The translations under genes and the position numbers were made by a program. The notes under the pieces were generated by a model that was not told the DNA's origin, made no database searches, and saw nothing but the letters and a program-made list of their open reading frames with translations. From an uncultured Saprospiraceae bacterium (GTDB lineage Bacteria; Bacteroidota; Bacteroidia; Chitinophagales; Saprospiraceae), in contig CALLPI010000015.1 of assembly GCA_938015595.1 (NCBI GenBank), positions 60,138-124,137 on the forward strand: a DNA stretch of 64,000 nucleotides, written 5' to 3'. Within the stretch, counting starts at the first letter, position 1. Every line of letters begins with the position of its first letter. Below are positions 38,303 through 48,376 of this stretch, in pieces.

Positions 38303-39649
38303 CTATTTTTTTACTTGTTGCAGTGCTCGCCGATACGCCTCCAGGCAGCGCTCGCGCGCCCATTTGTGCTCTACAATAGGCTTGGGGTAGGCGGCAGTAC
38401 CGTATTCTGGTATCCAGCGGCGTATGTAAGCCAAGTCTGGATCAAACTTCTCCTGCTGTGCTAGCGGATTGAATACCCTGAAATAAGGCGCTGCATCCGT
38501 GCCGCTTCCGGCCGCCCATTGCCAGCCACCACTGTTGGATGCCAGGTCGAAATCGAGCAGTTTTCGGGCAAACCAGGCCTCGCCCCAGCGCCAGTCTATG
38601 AGCAGGTGCTTCGTCAGGAAGCTAGCCGTCACCATTCGTACGCGGTTGTGCATATAGCCCGTGGCAGCCAGCTCGCGCATGCCCGCATCTACCAAAGGAT
38701 ATCCAGTGCGGCCTTCGCACCAAAGTTGAAACTCCCGTTCATCATTGCGCCACTCTATCAAATCGTATTCCGGCTTGAAAGCCTGGGTGGCCACATGCGG
38801 GAAGTTGGCCAGTATCATAGCATAAAAATCACGCCAGATCAGCTCATTCAGATAGGTATCGTTTAACTTAGCAGCATGTCGTGCTTTTTCCCGAACACTG
38901 ATAGTGCCGAAGCGAAAATGTACGCCCAGCCGGGAAGTGCCGTTCACCGCTGGGAAATTGCGCGTTTTGTCGTATTGCCGAATCAGCCCTTGAGTTACTT
39001 GCATTGGAGGGAACGAGACGCCTGTTCGAATAAACCCCATTGCCTCTAAGCTGGGTACAGGTAGAGGTGCCGCGCGCCACAATCGCGAGAAGTATCGCTC
39101 CGTAGGGTAGCTCTTTAAATAAAATGAAGCAGCGGGGTCGGAAACTGCCGAATCAGGGCGGCTTGCCAACAAGGCGCGCCACTTGCGCGAGTAGGGAGTG
39201 AATACGGTGTAGGGTTTGCCGTCATCTTTTACAATTTCCTGCCGCTCAAAAATAACGTGATCTTTGTATGTGTAAAAAGGTATCCCCTGTGAGGCCAACA
39301 AACGCTTGACTTTTTCATCACGTTCGTGGGCGTAGGGTTCGTAGTCGTGGTTGGTATATACCGCACCAATGGGGTACTGCTGCAATAATCGCACCCATAC
39401 TTCCTCTGGCTTGCCGTGTGCCACCAGCATAGTGCTGCCCATACTGGCCAGCTCTCGAGCCAACACCGACACGTGGTCGTGTATGAACTCTACACGCGCA
39501 TCGGCTTTGTCTTCTAGTTTGTCAAGAATGTGGGTATCGAAAATAAAAAGTGGAAGCACAGGATAAGGACCTCTCAAGGCATGATAAAGCCCGGCGTTGT
39601 CATGTAAACGAAGGTCGCGGCGATGCCAGAATACACTGATTTTTTCCAT
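38303..39649 (-). CDS. Deoxyribodipyrimidine photolyase (class I cryptochrome/photolyase family)
   Basis: MEKISVFWHRRDLRLHDNAGLYHAL...TSRLGVHFRFGTISVREKAR...LNELIWRDFYAMILANFP...LLDFDLASNSGGWQWAAGSGTDAAPYFRVFNP. Confidence 0.95.
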   Translation of the reverse strand: MEKISVFWHRRDLRLHDNAGLYHALRGPYPVLPLFIFDTHILDKLEDKADARVEFIHDHVSVLARELASMGSTMLVAHGKPEEVWVRLLQQYPIGAVYTNHDYEPYAHERDEKVKRLLASQGIPFYTYKDHVIFERQEIVKDDGKPYTVFTPYSRKWRALLASRPDSAVSDPAASFYLKSYPTERYFSRLWRAAPLPVPSLEAMGFIRTGVSFPPMQVTQGLIRQYDKTRNFPAVNGTSRLGVHFRFGTISVREKARHAAKLNDTYLNELIWRDFYAMILANFPHVATQAFKPEYDLIEWRNDEREFQLWCEGRTGYPLVDAGMRELAATGYMHNRVRMVTASFLTKHLLIDWRWGEAWFARKLLDFDLASNSGGWQWAAGSGTDAAPYFRVFNPLAQQEKFDPDLAYIRRWIPEYGTAAYPKPIVEHKWARERCLEAYRRALQQVKK

Positions 39650-39711
39650 GCCAACCGAGTTGATTGGATGCAAAACAGCGTATAGCTGGATATGTTCGAG
39701 AACTCGGTCGG

Positions 39712-42669
39712 TTATAGCCTCACGATAAACAATCCTCTGCTGTAAGTAGCTACAATAATCTCTTGCGGAGTACGCCAAAAGTAACTCACGGGCATGAAAA
39801 CACCAGAGTGCGGCAGTTGCCTCCAGGTATTGCCTCCGTCAGTAGAAGCAAAAATACCTTTGGAAACGGTTCCTACTAAAGCCACGTCGGGGTCAAATGG
39901 AGAAAAAGCCACACTCCAAATGGCGAAAGAGCCGCCATTGGAGAAAAACTGCCCGCCCGTGCGTTCATATACACTTCGAAAATCGCCAGCTTCAACCCAG
40001 TTATGCCCTCCATTACGGCTCATGTTCAAGTAGCCTGTTGATTTTTCTACTGCCAGTAGATGCTGTGGATCATTAGGGTTTACCGCAAACACAGGCCTGA
40101 AAAGAAACTGGCTACCCACCATGGCAATTCCTCCTCTCAATCCCAGCATGAAGGGATACTGCCAAGTAGGTATTGGCACAGAACTTCGACCTCCAGGATT
40201 TTCCAGGCGTCCTATTATCAAAGTATCATTAGGAGGATTCCCCTTTCGCATACCCACGGTAAGCCATATTGAATGATAGACGTTTTCTCCCACATGAGCA
40301 GGTTGCAGCGCAGTAGAGAATCCATCGCCGGGGCCACCTACCCGTACATATTGCGCTGCTGGTAAGTCTAGCCAGGAGCAGCCATTGTCTTTGGATATTT
40401 TCCACGGAAAAGTGACTTGCCCAGCAGCAGGCCTTGCATCGTGTATGAAGATCCCTTCGCCTAACCATATTGGCGAGCCCCAGCCGCTACCACTGGGGGA
40501 GTTAAATATGTTAGAATCCGCAAGACGGCATCCTTCGTACAGCCTGAACCCAGCGCTGTAGGGTACAAGCCCTGGAGTTTCAGACCATACAATAGTTTGA
40601 GGAGAATACTCAAATGGCCATAATCCCCTGCGATTGACTACCCAGCCTTCATTCCCGCCTCCTATTTCCCATGTACTCAGATCAAGCGCATTAGTATAGC
40701 CAAAGCTATTATCCATGGTGCCGATTATGAAGTCTCTTCCATTGCCGGTCAGGCCAAATAACTGCAAGGCATTCAAGCCACTGTTGGTTCCTTCGGTAAC
40801 CCAGTTCAGGCGCTCCAAAGCCGAGTTATTCATGTCGGCATGATGAAGCCCTCCATCGGAAGTAAGGATTATTTTCTGCCCTGCGCTAGAAGGTACAATA
40901 ACAAATTGCCGTATATCGTCATGTCCTGCAGTATAACCTGACGGACTTGGAAGCCAGCCAAACGCAGTGTTGGTTATCGCCGCTTGCAAGGCTGCCACGG
41001 CATTGCTGCCAGGCGCATACCCATAAAATGCCTTGAATTCATTAGATAGGTGTATTTCCAATTGGCGAGACATATTGTTGTAAAACAATGCTGTACTCAA
41101 GTACCCACCAGCGGGTACTTCATTCCTGTCTCTGCCAAGAATATTGCCCCTGCAAGGTGTCGTAAAATTCTGCCATGTGTACCCTGTATCGGCTGTAGCA
41201 TAGAGCTGCAGTGTCTTAAATTGGTCAATTTTACGGCAAGCAACCGCAACATTGCCATTCTGGTCAGTAGCCAAGCTATGGGTTTGGATGACCGGCAATG
41301 TCCAACTTCTGGGAATGTTCATGACCGATATCCAAGATCTCCCTTCGCTTTCTGCAGAAGAGCGGAAAATACCGTTTCTTCCCAGCCCTATCAATGAGCC
41401 GTTGCTCATGGTTTCTATGCTCACAAGACCAAGCGTGTTGTTATATACCACTTGCCACTCAGACGAGGTTGCCGGTTTGTACGCCACGCCAAATCTCCCA
41501 ATGGCATACAGGTCATTGTTTACTTTACTTTTCACGATTTTGTAAGCATCAATTTCGTTGCTTTGCAGTCGGGTAGAGGCAGTAAAAGTTGCTGGTTGCC
41601 AATTGCCGCCTGATATGCGTTGCCATATCAGTGGAGTAGCTTGGTTGTGGTAGGTATTCATTGTAGTAGCCCATACCCCGGCAGTGGCCGTCCAAAGCAA
41701 GCTGGTTACATTGTGCTGTCCGAAGTTGCTATGATGTGTCCAGGTGCGCGTACTGCTTAGGAAATTATTGCACTCAAAAACGCCGCCTGATTCGCCCGCT
41801 ACCAATACCTGGTTGGGGTCTGCAGGGTTGACTGCTATAGCAGCAATACGGCCATTCATAGGAAAGTTCATCGTGACAGGGGTTACCGTTGGCGAGGCAC
41901 TCAGGCGGTTGGGCGTGTAAACGCGCTGATATATTTCGCCGGCGCTGTTTACCAACCAGGGGCGGCCGTTCGTTTCTACGGCTATTTGCGTACCACCTCC
42001 ATCTACCTCGCCCCATTCTTCGCCATTTCTGAAATGTACGCTGAAATCAGAAGGGCCTCGGCGTATAGCGCCAATTACCCATACAGCGCCCGAGGCACCT
42101 ACAGCTATGTCCTTTCCGGCACCCCTGTATTCTTTCCAACTGCGGTCGGGCAATAGCTGGAAAATGCGGTCTCGGTCATTGACAATCCAGGGTCTGCCTG
42201 ATGGGCTTACTGAAATGCGCACGCCACCGCCAGGAATGGTTTCCCACCTGTTAGCACTTACATAGCGCTGTATGGCAAAACCTCCGCTTACAGCAGACTG
42301 GCTAATGATCCATACGCTGCCGTCGGCGCCTATGCCTATATCACGAGCGCGAGCGCCTACTACTTCTATCCAGCGGTTACCTTCCCGCCGCCATATCGTG
42401 CCGGCATCATTCACTACCCATGGCGCTCCGGCAGGGTCCACCGCTATGCGCACGCCGCCGCCATCTATTTGCTGCCAGGCGCTTCCCGTCCAGCGCTGTA
42501 TGGTAAAACCGCCTCCGGTAGGCGTGGCGCCAATTGCCCACACTGCGCCATTGGCGCCGATAGCTATGTCTTTGGCTCGGCCAGGACGGATACGCCATTC
42601 GTCTGCTCGTGAAGAAAAGCAAACGAACAACATAAGCAATACTGTCAAAATGTTTTTGTATGCTTTCAT
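39712..42669 (-). CDS. Exported tectonin-repeat plus BNR/VPS10-like beta-propeller protein
   Basis: Signal peptide; repeats AKDIAIGANGAVWAIGATPTGGGFTIQRWTGSAWQQIDGGGVRIAVDPAGAPWVVNDAGTIWRR...; later STDGGNTWRQLPHSG, NGGHNWVEAGDF (BNR-like). Confidence 0.82.
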   Translation of the reverse strand: MKAYKNILTVLLMLFVCFSSRADEWRIRPGRAKDIAIGANGAVWAIGATPTGGGFTIQRWTGSAWQQIDGGGVRIAVDPAGAPWVVNDAGTIWRREGNRWIEVVGARARDIGIGADGSVWIISQSAVSGGFAIQRYVSANRWETIPGGGVRISVSPSGRPWIVNDRDRIFQLLPDRSWKEYRGAGKDIAVGASGAVWVIGAIRRGPSDFSVHFRNGEEWGEVDGGGTQIAVETNGRPWLVNSAGEIYQRVYTPNRLSASPTVTPVTMNFPMNGRIAAIAVNPADPNQVLVAGESGGVFECNNFLSSTRTWTHHSNFGQHNVTSLLWTATAGVWATTMNTYHNQATPLIWQRISGGNWQPATFTASTRLQSNEIDAYKIVKSKVNNDLYAIGRFGVAYKPATSSEWQVVYNNTLGLVSIETMSNGSLIGLGRNGIFRSSAESEGRSWISVMNIPRSWTLPVIQTHSLATDQNGNVAVACRKIDQFKTLQLYATADTGYTWQNFTTPCRGNILGRDRNEVPAGGYLSTALFYNNMSRQLEIHLSNEFKAFYGYAPGSNAVAALQAAITNTAFGWLPSPSGYTAGHDDIRQFVIVPSSAGQKIILTSDGGLHHADMNNSALERLNWVTEGTNSGLNALQLFGLTGNGRDFIIGTMDNSFGYTNALDLSTWEIGGGNEGWVVNRRGLWPFEYSPQTIVWSETPGLVPYSAGFRLYEGCRLADSNIFNSPSGSGWGSPIWLGEGIFIHDARPAAGQVTFPWKISKDNGCSWLDLPAAQYVRVGGPGDGFSTALQPAHVGENVYHSIWLTVGMRKGNPPNDTLIIGRLENPGGRSSVPIPTWQYPFMLGLRGGIAMVGSQFLFRPVFAVNPNDPQHLLAVEKSTGYLNMSRNGGHNWVEAGDFRSVYERTGGQFFSNGGSFAIWSVAFSPFDPDVALVGTVSKGIFASTDGGNTWRQLPHSGVFMPVSYFWRTPQEIIVATYSRGLFIVRL
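42000..42610 (-). repeat. N-terminal tectonin repeats (three double units)
   Basis: Three recurrences of [AG]KDI[AG][IV]GA[NDS]G[AS]VW[AVI]I...GGG[VT][RQ]I[AS]V...G.PW[VIL]VN in the translation. Boundaries approximate. Confidence 0.75.
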
Positions 42670-42782
42670 AAGCCAGAGGTATTTAGGATTTTAAGATGAT
42701 TTGGTGATTCTGCCGTTGCACGTGGGCAATTTGTGCTCAAAGTTATAAAACATATCTAACTTTGCCGTGAAATTTGCATTTT

Positions 42783-43577
42783 ATGAAAATTCAATATATG
42801 ACATTGCTGTCGGCCTTGCTACTAGGAGCGACGGTATGGACATCCAGCTGTAGCCGGCGCTCTACTGCTGAACATGCGGCTTCGCTCGAAAAATTCATTG
42901 CCCAAGCCGATGCGCAAACGGCTGCCGATACCCTCGTTGCCTTGTTGCGCAGCGGAAGTACAATTAAGCCGGCTTCTGAACTGGCCTTGCAACTAGCCAC
43001 TGTATATGCCGAAAAAGCAAAAGACCCTGAAAGTGAATTATCTGTATATCAAGCTATTATATCAGCTTTTCCCAATACGGATGCCGCGCGCATAGCAGCA
43101 GGAAAACTTCCGGATAGCATCCCGTCATTGACAAAGCGCATTAGCCAAATGCAGGATAAAATTTATGACCCTACCAAACTGATGGCCGACCCTGCGTTGG
43201 TCAGTAGCTACCTGCGCTCCAGCATCGCTTATGCGGCGCTGCTGCCCAAAGATGCTGCTACGGAGCAAATACTCTACAAGGCGGCAGAAAATGCATATTA
43301 CACGCAGCAATTTGAGCAAGCGTTGACCCTATATCAGTGGTTTGAAACAGCTTTCCCCTTGAGTATCAAGGCTTCGCAGGCACTTTTTATGCGCGCTTTC
43401 ATATACGACGAAAATCTGCAGCAATACGAAAAAGCAGGTCAGCTTTATCAAGCCTTCCTTCAAAAATACCCCAGCGATGAGTTTGCCGACGATGCCGCCA
43501 CGTTGTTGGAGAACCTCGGCAAAACGCCAGAGGAAATGATCCAGATGCTGGAAGACCGCAAGCAGCTCAACCAATAG
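42783..43577 (+). CDS. Tetratricopeptide-like repeat lipoprotein
   Basis: MKIQYMTLLSALLLGATVWTSSCSRRSTAEH (lipobox-like); helical repeats ENAYYTQQFEQALTLYQWFETAFPLSIKASQALFMRAFIYDENLQQYEKAGQLYQAFLQKYPSDEFADDA. Confidence 0.82.
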   Translation: MKIQYMTLLSALLLGATVWTSSCSRRSTAEHAASLEKFIAQADAQTAADTLVALLRSGSTIKPASELALQLATVYAEKAKDPESELSVYQAIISAFPNTDAARIAAGKLPDSIPSLTKRISQMQDKIYDPTKLMADPALVSSYLRSSIAYAALLPKDAATEQILYKAAENAYYTQQFEQALTLYQWFETAFPLSIKASQALFMRAFIYDENLQQYEKAGQLYQAFLQKYPSDEFADDAATLLENLGKTPEEMIQMLEDRKQLNQ

Positions 43578-43608
43578 GGTAGGGGAGTACTATACCCCAC
43601 CGTGGTGG

Positions 43609-44709
43609 CTATTCTTTCCTTGGCCTGAAATCCAGTAGCACTGAAATGACGTGCGAGAAGGTGTTTTGCCGGGAACCCAAGTCAGTGAAGGCGTAGTCTA
43701 GCCGGAGTGCGCCAACTTTTACTCCTGCGCCAATGGAGGGGCGTGCGCTTAGGATTTCCTCGCCACCAAAATCACGCTCGCGCTGAAACTGGCTTGTACC
43801 GCCTCGTAAAAACAGAAAGCGCTTGTAGTCCAGCTCAAGGCCAATGGCTGGGTCTATACTAAATGGGTTGCCCGAAATCAACGCGTTGCGTCGCCCATCG
43901 GTAGTTGCTATCAAGTCTATTTCTGGTGCAATACCCAGGTTTTTCCACACAAACCTGGATGTAATGCCGGCAATCAATTGAGGTCGAGTAATCTCTACGC
44001 TATTGATAGGTATCTCGTTGTTGGTCAGCTCAAGCACCTGTTTTTCTTGGTCGGTAAACTGAAACGACCAGGCGTTGAATGTGGTGGTAATGTCGCGTGC
44101 CAGTACACCCACGCGCCACTCACCCACTTTGTACAGTAGGCCGGCATCCGCACCGAAGCCCCACGAAGTAGCAAACGGCCCAATGCGGCGATGTACAATC
44201 TTCAAGTTGCCCCCCACGGCCAATTTACCCGAGGTAGGATTGAATAACTGTGCGTAGCTGAACAGCACGGCATAATCAGCTGCGGAGAACTCGCGCAAGT
44301 TGTCGTAGTTAATTGTGCCATCACTTTCATACAATGTCAGGGTATTGGGTATTTGGTCAATGCCGAATCGGATCAGTGAAAGCCCCAGGCGGCGGTGGTT
44401 GCTGGCCAGCGGAAGCACTACACCTGCATAGTCGAATTTGCCTACACCGCCAAACCATTCGGAGTGCATGGCGCCAAGCTGAAACCCACTGGGCAATTCC
44501 ATAGCCGCCAGTCCAGCCGGATTCCACACGCCTGACGTAACATCAGCCCCACTGGCTATCACCGCCAGTCCCATGCCTTGTGCACGAGCACCCACGCCAA
44601 TTGACAGAAATTCGTTACTGTATTTTTGTGCCTGTACAAGTCCGGCAAAGCAGCTCCAGGCCAGCAAAAGCAATTTTAGTCGAGCAGGAAGGTGGATGTA
44701 CTTCATCAA
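43609..44709 (-). CDS. PorV/PorQ-family outer membrane protein
   Basis: KYSNEFLSIGVGARAQGMGLAVIASGADVTSGVWNPAGLAAMELPSGFQLGAMHSEWFGGVGKFDYAGV. Confidence 0.83.
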   Translation of the reverse strand: MMKYIHLPARLKLLLLAWSCFAGLVQAQKYSNEFLSIGVGARAQGMGLAVIASGADVTSGVWNPAGLAAMELPSGFQLGAMHSEWFGGVGKFDYAGVVLPLASNHRRLGLSLIRFGIDQIPNTLTLYESDGTINYDNLREFSAADYAVLFSYAQLFNPTSGKLAVGGNLKIVHRRIGPFATSWGFGADAGLLYKVGEWRVGVLARDITTTFNAWSFQFTDQEKQVLELTNNEIPINSVEITRPQLIAGITSRFVWKNLGIAPEIDLIATTDGRRNALISGNPFSIDPAIGLELDYKRFLFLRGGTSQFQRERDFGGEEILSARPSIGAGVKVGALRLDYAFTDLGSRQNTFSHVISVLLDFRPRKE

Positions 44710-44941
44710 AAATTGTGGTTTAACTTCAATTCTTGCAGAACGTTCTTTTTGTGCCTATATTTTGCGAGAAGGGCAGGAGGAAAAGATTGGTTTAACATAA
44801 TACAAATTATAGGAGAAACATTTAGAGTTATGCACGGATGCACGAGGTTAATTACCTCCTCCTTACTTCGGCGAGCAGTTATTGGTGTTTGGGATGGAAT
44901 GCTTCGAGCCTCTGTTTAGTATTTAACATAATATTGCAATA

Positions 44942-45718
44942 CTATTGAAATCTCAATTCCACCATGTCTTCCAGTTCTAAGCCAAGTAAAGTAGTGGCTT
45001 TCCCCATGTACACGGCTATTTTCAGATAACCGGCATGATTGAATAAACACATTGCTTCGCCCACCGGAACATCGCTGTAGCGCTGCGAGAGTATGCACAG
45101 GGGGGCGTGGCGCTTGAATTGAAGGGTGAAGCTCCTCCCCTGCCCTATTGACTCGAAGAGCTGGCGCGAGACGTTGGTCACTGCATTGCCAAAGCTGTCC
45201 ACTTGTACTACAATGCCGCGGATGAAGTTGGCGCCTATGACGGGATGCAAGGCTATAGCCTGCCGGATAGACTGAACCGGCTCGCCAATTTGCTCCAACG
45301 GCCTGCCAGAAGCAATGTGCTCGGCTACAAAGGCATATAGCTGCTGAGCCTTGAAATTTACATCTTCGCTGTGCTCAATAGCAAACACAATACACTGTAA
45401 ATGAGGAAATAACAATGAGAAAAACCCATTGTCGGGGCCTACGAAGTAGTGCCCGTCTTTGGCAAAAGCCAGGAACTTGCGCTCCTGTGCGTACTCTATG
45501 CTGAGCCATACCAAATGTATGGTACCTATTGGAAAGTACTGCCATGCGCCACCCAGGGCAAAGGCGCCCGCTACAATGTCGAACCCTGATATGCCATGCG
45601 CTATGTCTACCAATTGCACTGCCGGCTGCGTGCACAATCTGTTCAGCAAGCAGCCCTTTAGTGCAGCCAGCGCGTAATCATTGTGGCTGAGGTCTGTAGT
45701 GATGGTTACAATCTGCAT
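44942..45718 (-). CDS. SAM hydrolase / SAM-dependent halogenase-type protein (DUF62 family)
   Basis: MQIVTITTDLSHNDYALAALKGCLLNRLCTQPAVQLVDIAHGISGFDIVAGAFALGGAWQYFPIGTIHLVWL...FVGPDNGFFSLLF...VQVDSFGNAVTNVSRQLF. Confidence 0.9.
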   Translation of the reverse strand: MQIVTITTDLSHNDYALAALKGCLLNRLCTQPAVQLVDIAHGISGFDIVAGAFALGGAWQYFPIGTIHLVWLSIEYAQERKFLAFAKDGHYFVGPDNGFFSLLFPHLQCIVFAIEHSEDVNFKAQQLYAFVAEHIASGRPLEQIGEPVQSIRQAIALHPVIGANFIRGIVVQVDSFGNAVTNVSRQLFESIGQGRSFTLQFKRHAPLCILSQRYSDVPVGEAMCLFNHAGYLKIAVYMGKATTLLGLELEDMVELRFQ

Positions 45719-45762
45719 GGTATGTAACTAAGGTCTCAGCAGTTAAGGTAAAGATTTTTACA

Positions 45763-46605
45763 CTATCCTTCGTTTTCAAGGTTTTGACCACAGTACTTGC
45801 AGTAAGCGGCGTCTGTGTCGTGTCCCTCGCTTAAACAGTGCGGACAAACCTGCGTGGTAATTTTCTCAGGCGTTTTTTTCATCAACTCAGAAGTAATAAT
45901 ACCCGTAGGCACAGCAATAATAGCATATCCAATGACCATCAGCATACTGGCCAAAAATTGCCCAAGAGGTGTCACGGGGGAGATATCGCCGTAGCCGACC
46001 GTAGTGATAGTCACAATGCACCAGTATATGCTGCGAGGAATACTGTCAAATTTCTCATTTACACCTCCTTCTACAAAGTACATGACGGAGCCGAATACTG
46101 CGGTAAGCAGTAGTACAGCATAAAGAAAAATGGAGATTTTTTCCCGGCTTGCCTTGAGGGCAGCCATAATAATATTGCCTTGATGCAACAGGCTGGTGAG
46201 CTTGAAAATCCGAAATACACGAAGTAAACGCAGCACTCGTATGACCATTAAGCTCTGAGCGCCACCCAAAATTAAGCTCAAGTAAGTAGGCAAAATGGAT
46301 ACCAGGTCCACTACGCCAAAAAAACTGAACACATACTTTACACGTCTGCGCACCGCGTACAGTCGTAGTAAATATTCCAGGGTAAAAATACCAGTAAACA
46401 CCCACTCAAGTATCGCAAAAACCCTGTGATAAAGTGTCGAAAAACTTTTGATACTTTCGAGCATTACTACCAGTACACTTAAAATGATGGAAATAAGCAA
46501 CGCTACATCAAATAAACGGCCCTTTGGCGTATCAGCCTCGAAGATAATGGTGAATAGCCTATCCCTCAGCGCGTCATTTCCGTTTCCTTTGGGTTGTTTT
46601 TTCAT
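45763..46605 (-). CDS. Voltage-gated potassium channel-like ion transporter with C-terminal zinc ribbon
   Basis: Six-TM profile, S4-like SLMVIRVLRLLRVFRIFKL, selectivity filter CIVTITTVGYGDISP; C-terminal TQVCPHCLSEGHDTDAAYCKYCGQNLENEG. Confidence 0.92.
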   Translation of the reverse strand: MKKQPKGNGNDALRDRLFTIIFEADTPKGRLFDVALLISIILSVLVVMLESIKSFSTLYHRVFAILEWVFTGIFTLEYLLRLYAVRRRVKYVFSFFGVVDLVSILPTYLSLILGGAQSLMVIRVLRLLRVFRIFKLTSLLHQGNIIMAALKASREKISIFLYAVLLLTAVFGSVMYFVEGGVNEKFDSIPRSIYWCIVTITTVGYGDISPVTPLGQFLASMLMVIGYAIIAVPTGIITSELMKKTPEKITTQVCPHCLSEGHDTDAAYCKYCGQNLENEG

Positions 46606-46654
46606 GGTGGCAAAACAGCGTTTATCTCAACCTATTAGCGAAAAACAGTGGTGC

Positions 46655-47815
46655 TTATTGGAATGCTGCTTGCCGCAAACAAGCTATCAATATCTCAAGA
46701 TCACCTTCAGTATTGTACACATACGGTGCGATGCGTATGGCGTCGCCCCTGAAGGACACATATACCTGGTGCGCCAACAGTGCTTCCCGGAGCCGCTCTA
46801 AATGGAAATACGGCCCCAGCCGTGCGCCAAAGAGGTGTGCTGCTCTGTTGGGCGATTGGTCTAGGATTAAGCCCAAGGCCTGCATCTCTTCCACTGCAGC
46901 ACCGGAAATCTTCTGGCAATAAGCTTGGATAGCTTCTACATTCCAAGCTAATATTTGCTGCAAAGCAGCCTGCATCATGGCTACCAGTATGAAGTTGCTT
47001 TGCTCGCCTACGCTGTAACGAGTGGCTAGCGGGCGGTATTCCGGCTGATACTGCGCCAGTTTTTGGAAGATATGGCTTTCCTCGCGGTTGATCCAGTTTT
47101 CTTCTATAGGTACGCCATTATCGAATAGTGGCCCGTAGTAAGCCAAGCCAATGGAGTATGGCCCAAGCAACCACTTGTAGCCTGCGCAAATCAGGGCGTC
47201 AGGCTGAATGGCTTGCACATCAAATGGCAGTACTCCTACCGACTGGGTACCGTCTATAATCAAGGCGGCGCCGCAAGCCCGCGCCCGCGCCCCAATTTCC
47301 TGCAAATCGAAAACCGTACCGTCGGCCCAGTGTACGTGTGCCATGGCCACTACGGCCGTTTGAGGAGTAATGGCTTCGCACACGCGCGCTGTCCATTCTA
47401 CTGCTCGCTGTGCGGCGTGCGGGGGAGGCGAAATGATTTTGAGCTTTGCGCCCTTTTCGGCTGCCACGCGCTCCCAAATATAGTAATTGCTGGGGAACTG
47501 CTCCTCCATGAGCAGTATGGTTTGTCCGCGCTGCACAGGTGTGTTCCGAGCGGCATTAGCCATGCCATAAGACACCGATGGAATGATGGCTATGCGCTGC
47601 ACTTGCGGCACATTGACCAATTGGGCGAAGGCAGCCTTTAGTTTTTCCACTGGCTCAAAGAAGTCCTCAGTTGTGATGTTGAAAGGTCTTGCCTTCTTTT
47701 GAATGGCCGCGATGCCGGCGTCTGATACAGCTTTGAGAGAGGGCGACATGTACGCCCCGTTTAGGTAAACCACGTTGTCGGGCAGGTCAAAGAGGTGTTT
47801 CTGGCAGGCCAACAC
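46655..47815 (-). CDS. PLP-dependent aminotransferase class V family protein
   Basis: VYLNGAYMSPSLKAVSDAGIAAI...ALIIDGTQSVGVLPFDVQAIQPDALICAGYKWLLGPYSIGLAYYG (SxxGYKWLLGP Lys site). Confidence 0.9.
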   Translation of the reverse strand: MLACQKHLFDLPDNVVYLNGAYMSPSLKAVSDAGIAAIQKKARPFNITTEDFFEPVEKLKAAFAQLVNVPQVQRIAIIPSVSYGMANAARNTPVQRGQTILLMEEQFPSNYYIWERVAAEKGAKLKIISPPPHAAQRAVEWTARVCEAITPQTAVVAMAHVHWADGTVFDLQEIGARARACGAALIIDGTQSVGVLPFDVQAIQPDALICAGYKWLLGPYSIGLAYYGPLFDNGVPIEENWINREESHIFQKLAQYQPEYRPLATRYSVGEQSNFILVAMMQAALQQILAWNVEAIQAYCQKISGAAVEEMQALGLILDQSPNRAAHLFGARLGPYFHLERLREALLAHQVYVSFRGDAIRIAPYVYNTEGDLEILIACLRQAAFQ

Positions 47816-47826
47816 GCAGGAGCACT

Positions 47827-48354
47827 TTATTTTATTTCCACAATCATCTCTACCTCTACGGCAATATCCAAAGGCAGCGACACCATGCCTACGGCTGAAC
47901 GGGCGTGCTTGCCGCGTTCACCGAAAACTGCCACCATGACATCAGAAAAGCCATTTATGACTTGTGGGTGCTGGGTGAACTCTGGCCCGGCATTGACCAT
48001 ACCTAAGACTTTCACAATGCGCTTGACGCGGTTTAGGTCGCCGATTTCAGCCTTAAGTGCTGCCAGCTGATTGATGGCTACCAGGCGTGCGGCCTCATAG
48101 CCTTCTGCTATCGTGAGATCTATGCCCACTTTGCCAGTAACGTAGGAGCCGTCGTCCTTGCGGGGGCCCTTGCCCGCCATGAAGATGAGCTTGCCGCTGC
48201 GCACGGCATTCACGTAGTTAGCCACTGGCGCAGATACCGAAGGCAGTGTTATGCCAAGTTCGGCCAGTTTGGCTTCCGGCGAGGAGATACTTTTTTGTGC
48301 ATAAAGCGCAACGCCCCAACATAGTGCAAAGCTAATCAGTAGTTTTTTGCGCAT
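47827..48354 (-). CDS. RidA family protein with N-terminal signal peptide
   Basis: MRKKLLISFALCWGVALYAQKSISSPEAKLAELGITLPSVSAPVANYVNAVRSGKLIFMAGKGPRKDDGSYVTGKVG...VMVAVFGERGKHARSAVGMVSLPLDIAVEVEMIVEI. Confidence 0.9.
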   Translation of the reverse strand: MRKKLLISFALCWGVALYAQKSISSPEAKLAELGITLPSVSAPVANYVNAVRSGKLIFMAGKGPRKDDGSYVTGKVGIDLTIAEGYEAARLVAINQLAALKAEIGDLNRVKRIVKVLGMVNAGPEFTQHPQVINGFSDVMVAVFGERGKHARSAVGMVSLPLDIAVEVEMIVEIK

Positions 48355-48376
48355 TTCTACCCCAGTTTTAGTATGC

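Noticed and set aside
44710-44941. AT-rich intergenic region with short palindromes (gaggttaattacctc; agtatt...aatact)
   Set aside because: Too short to call an RNA or regulatory element; could be chance.
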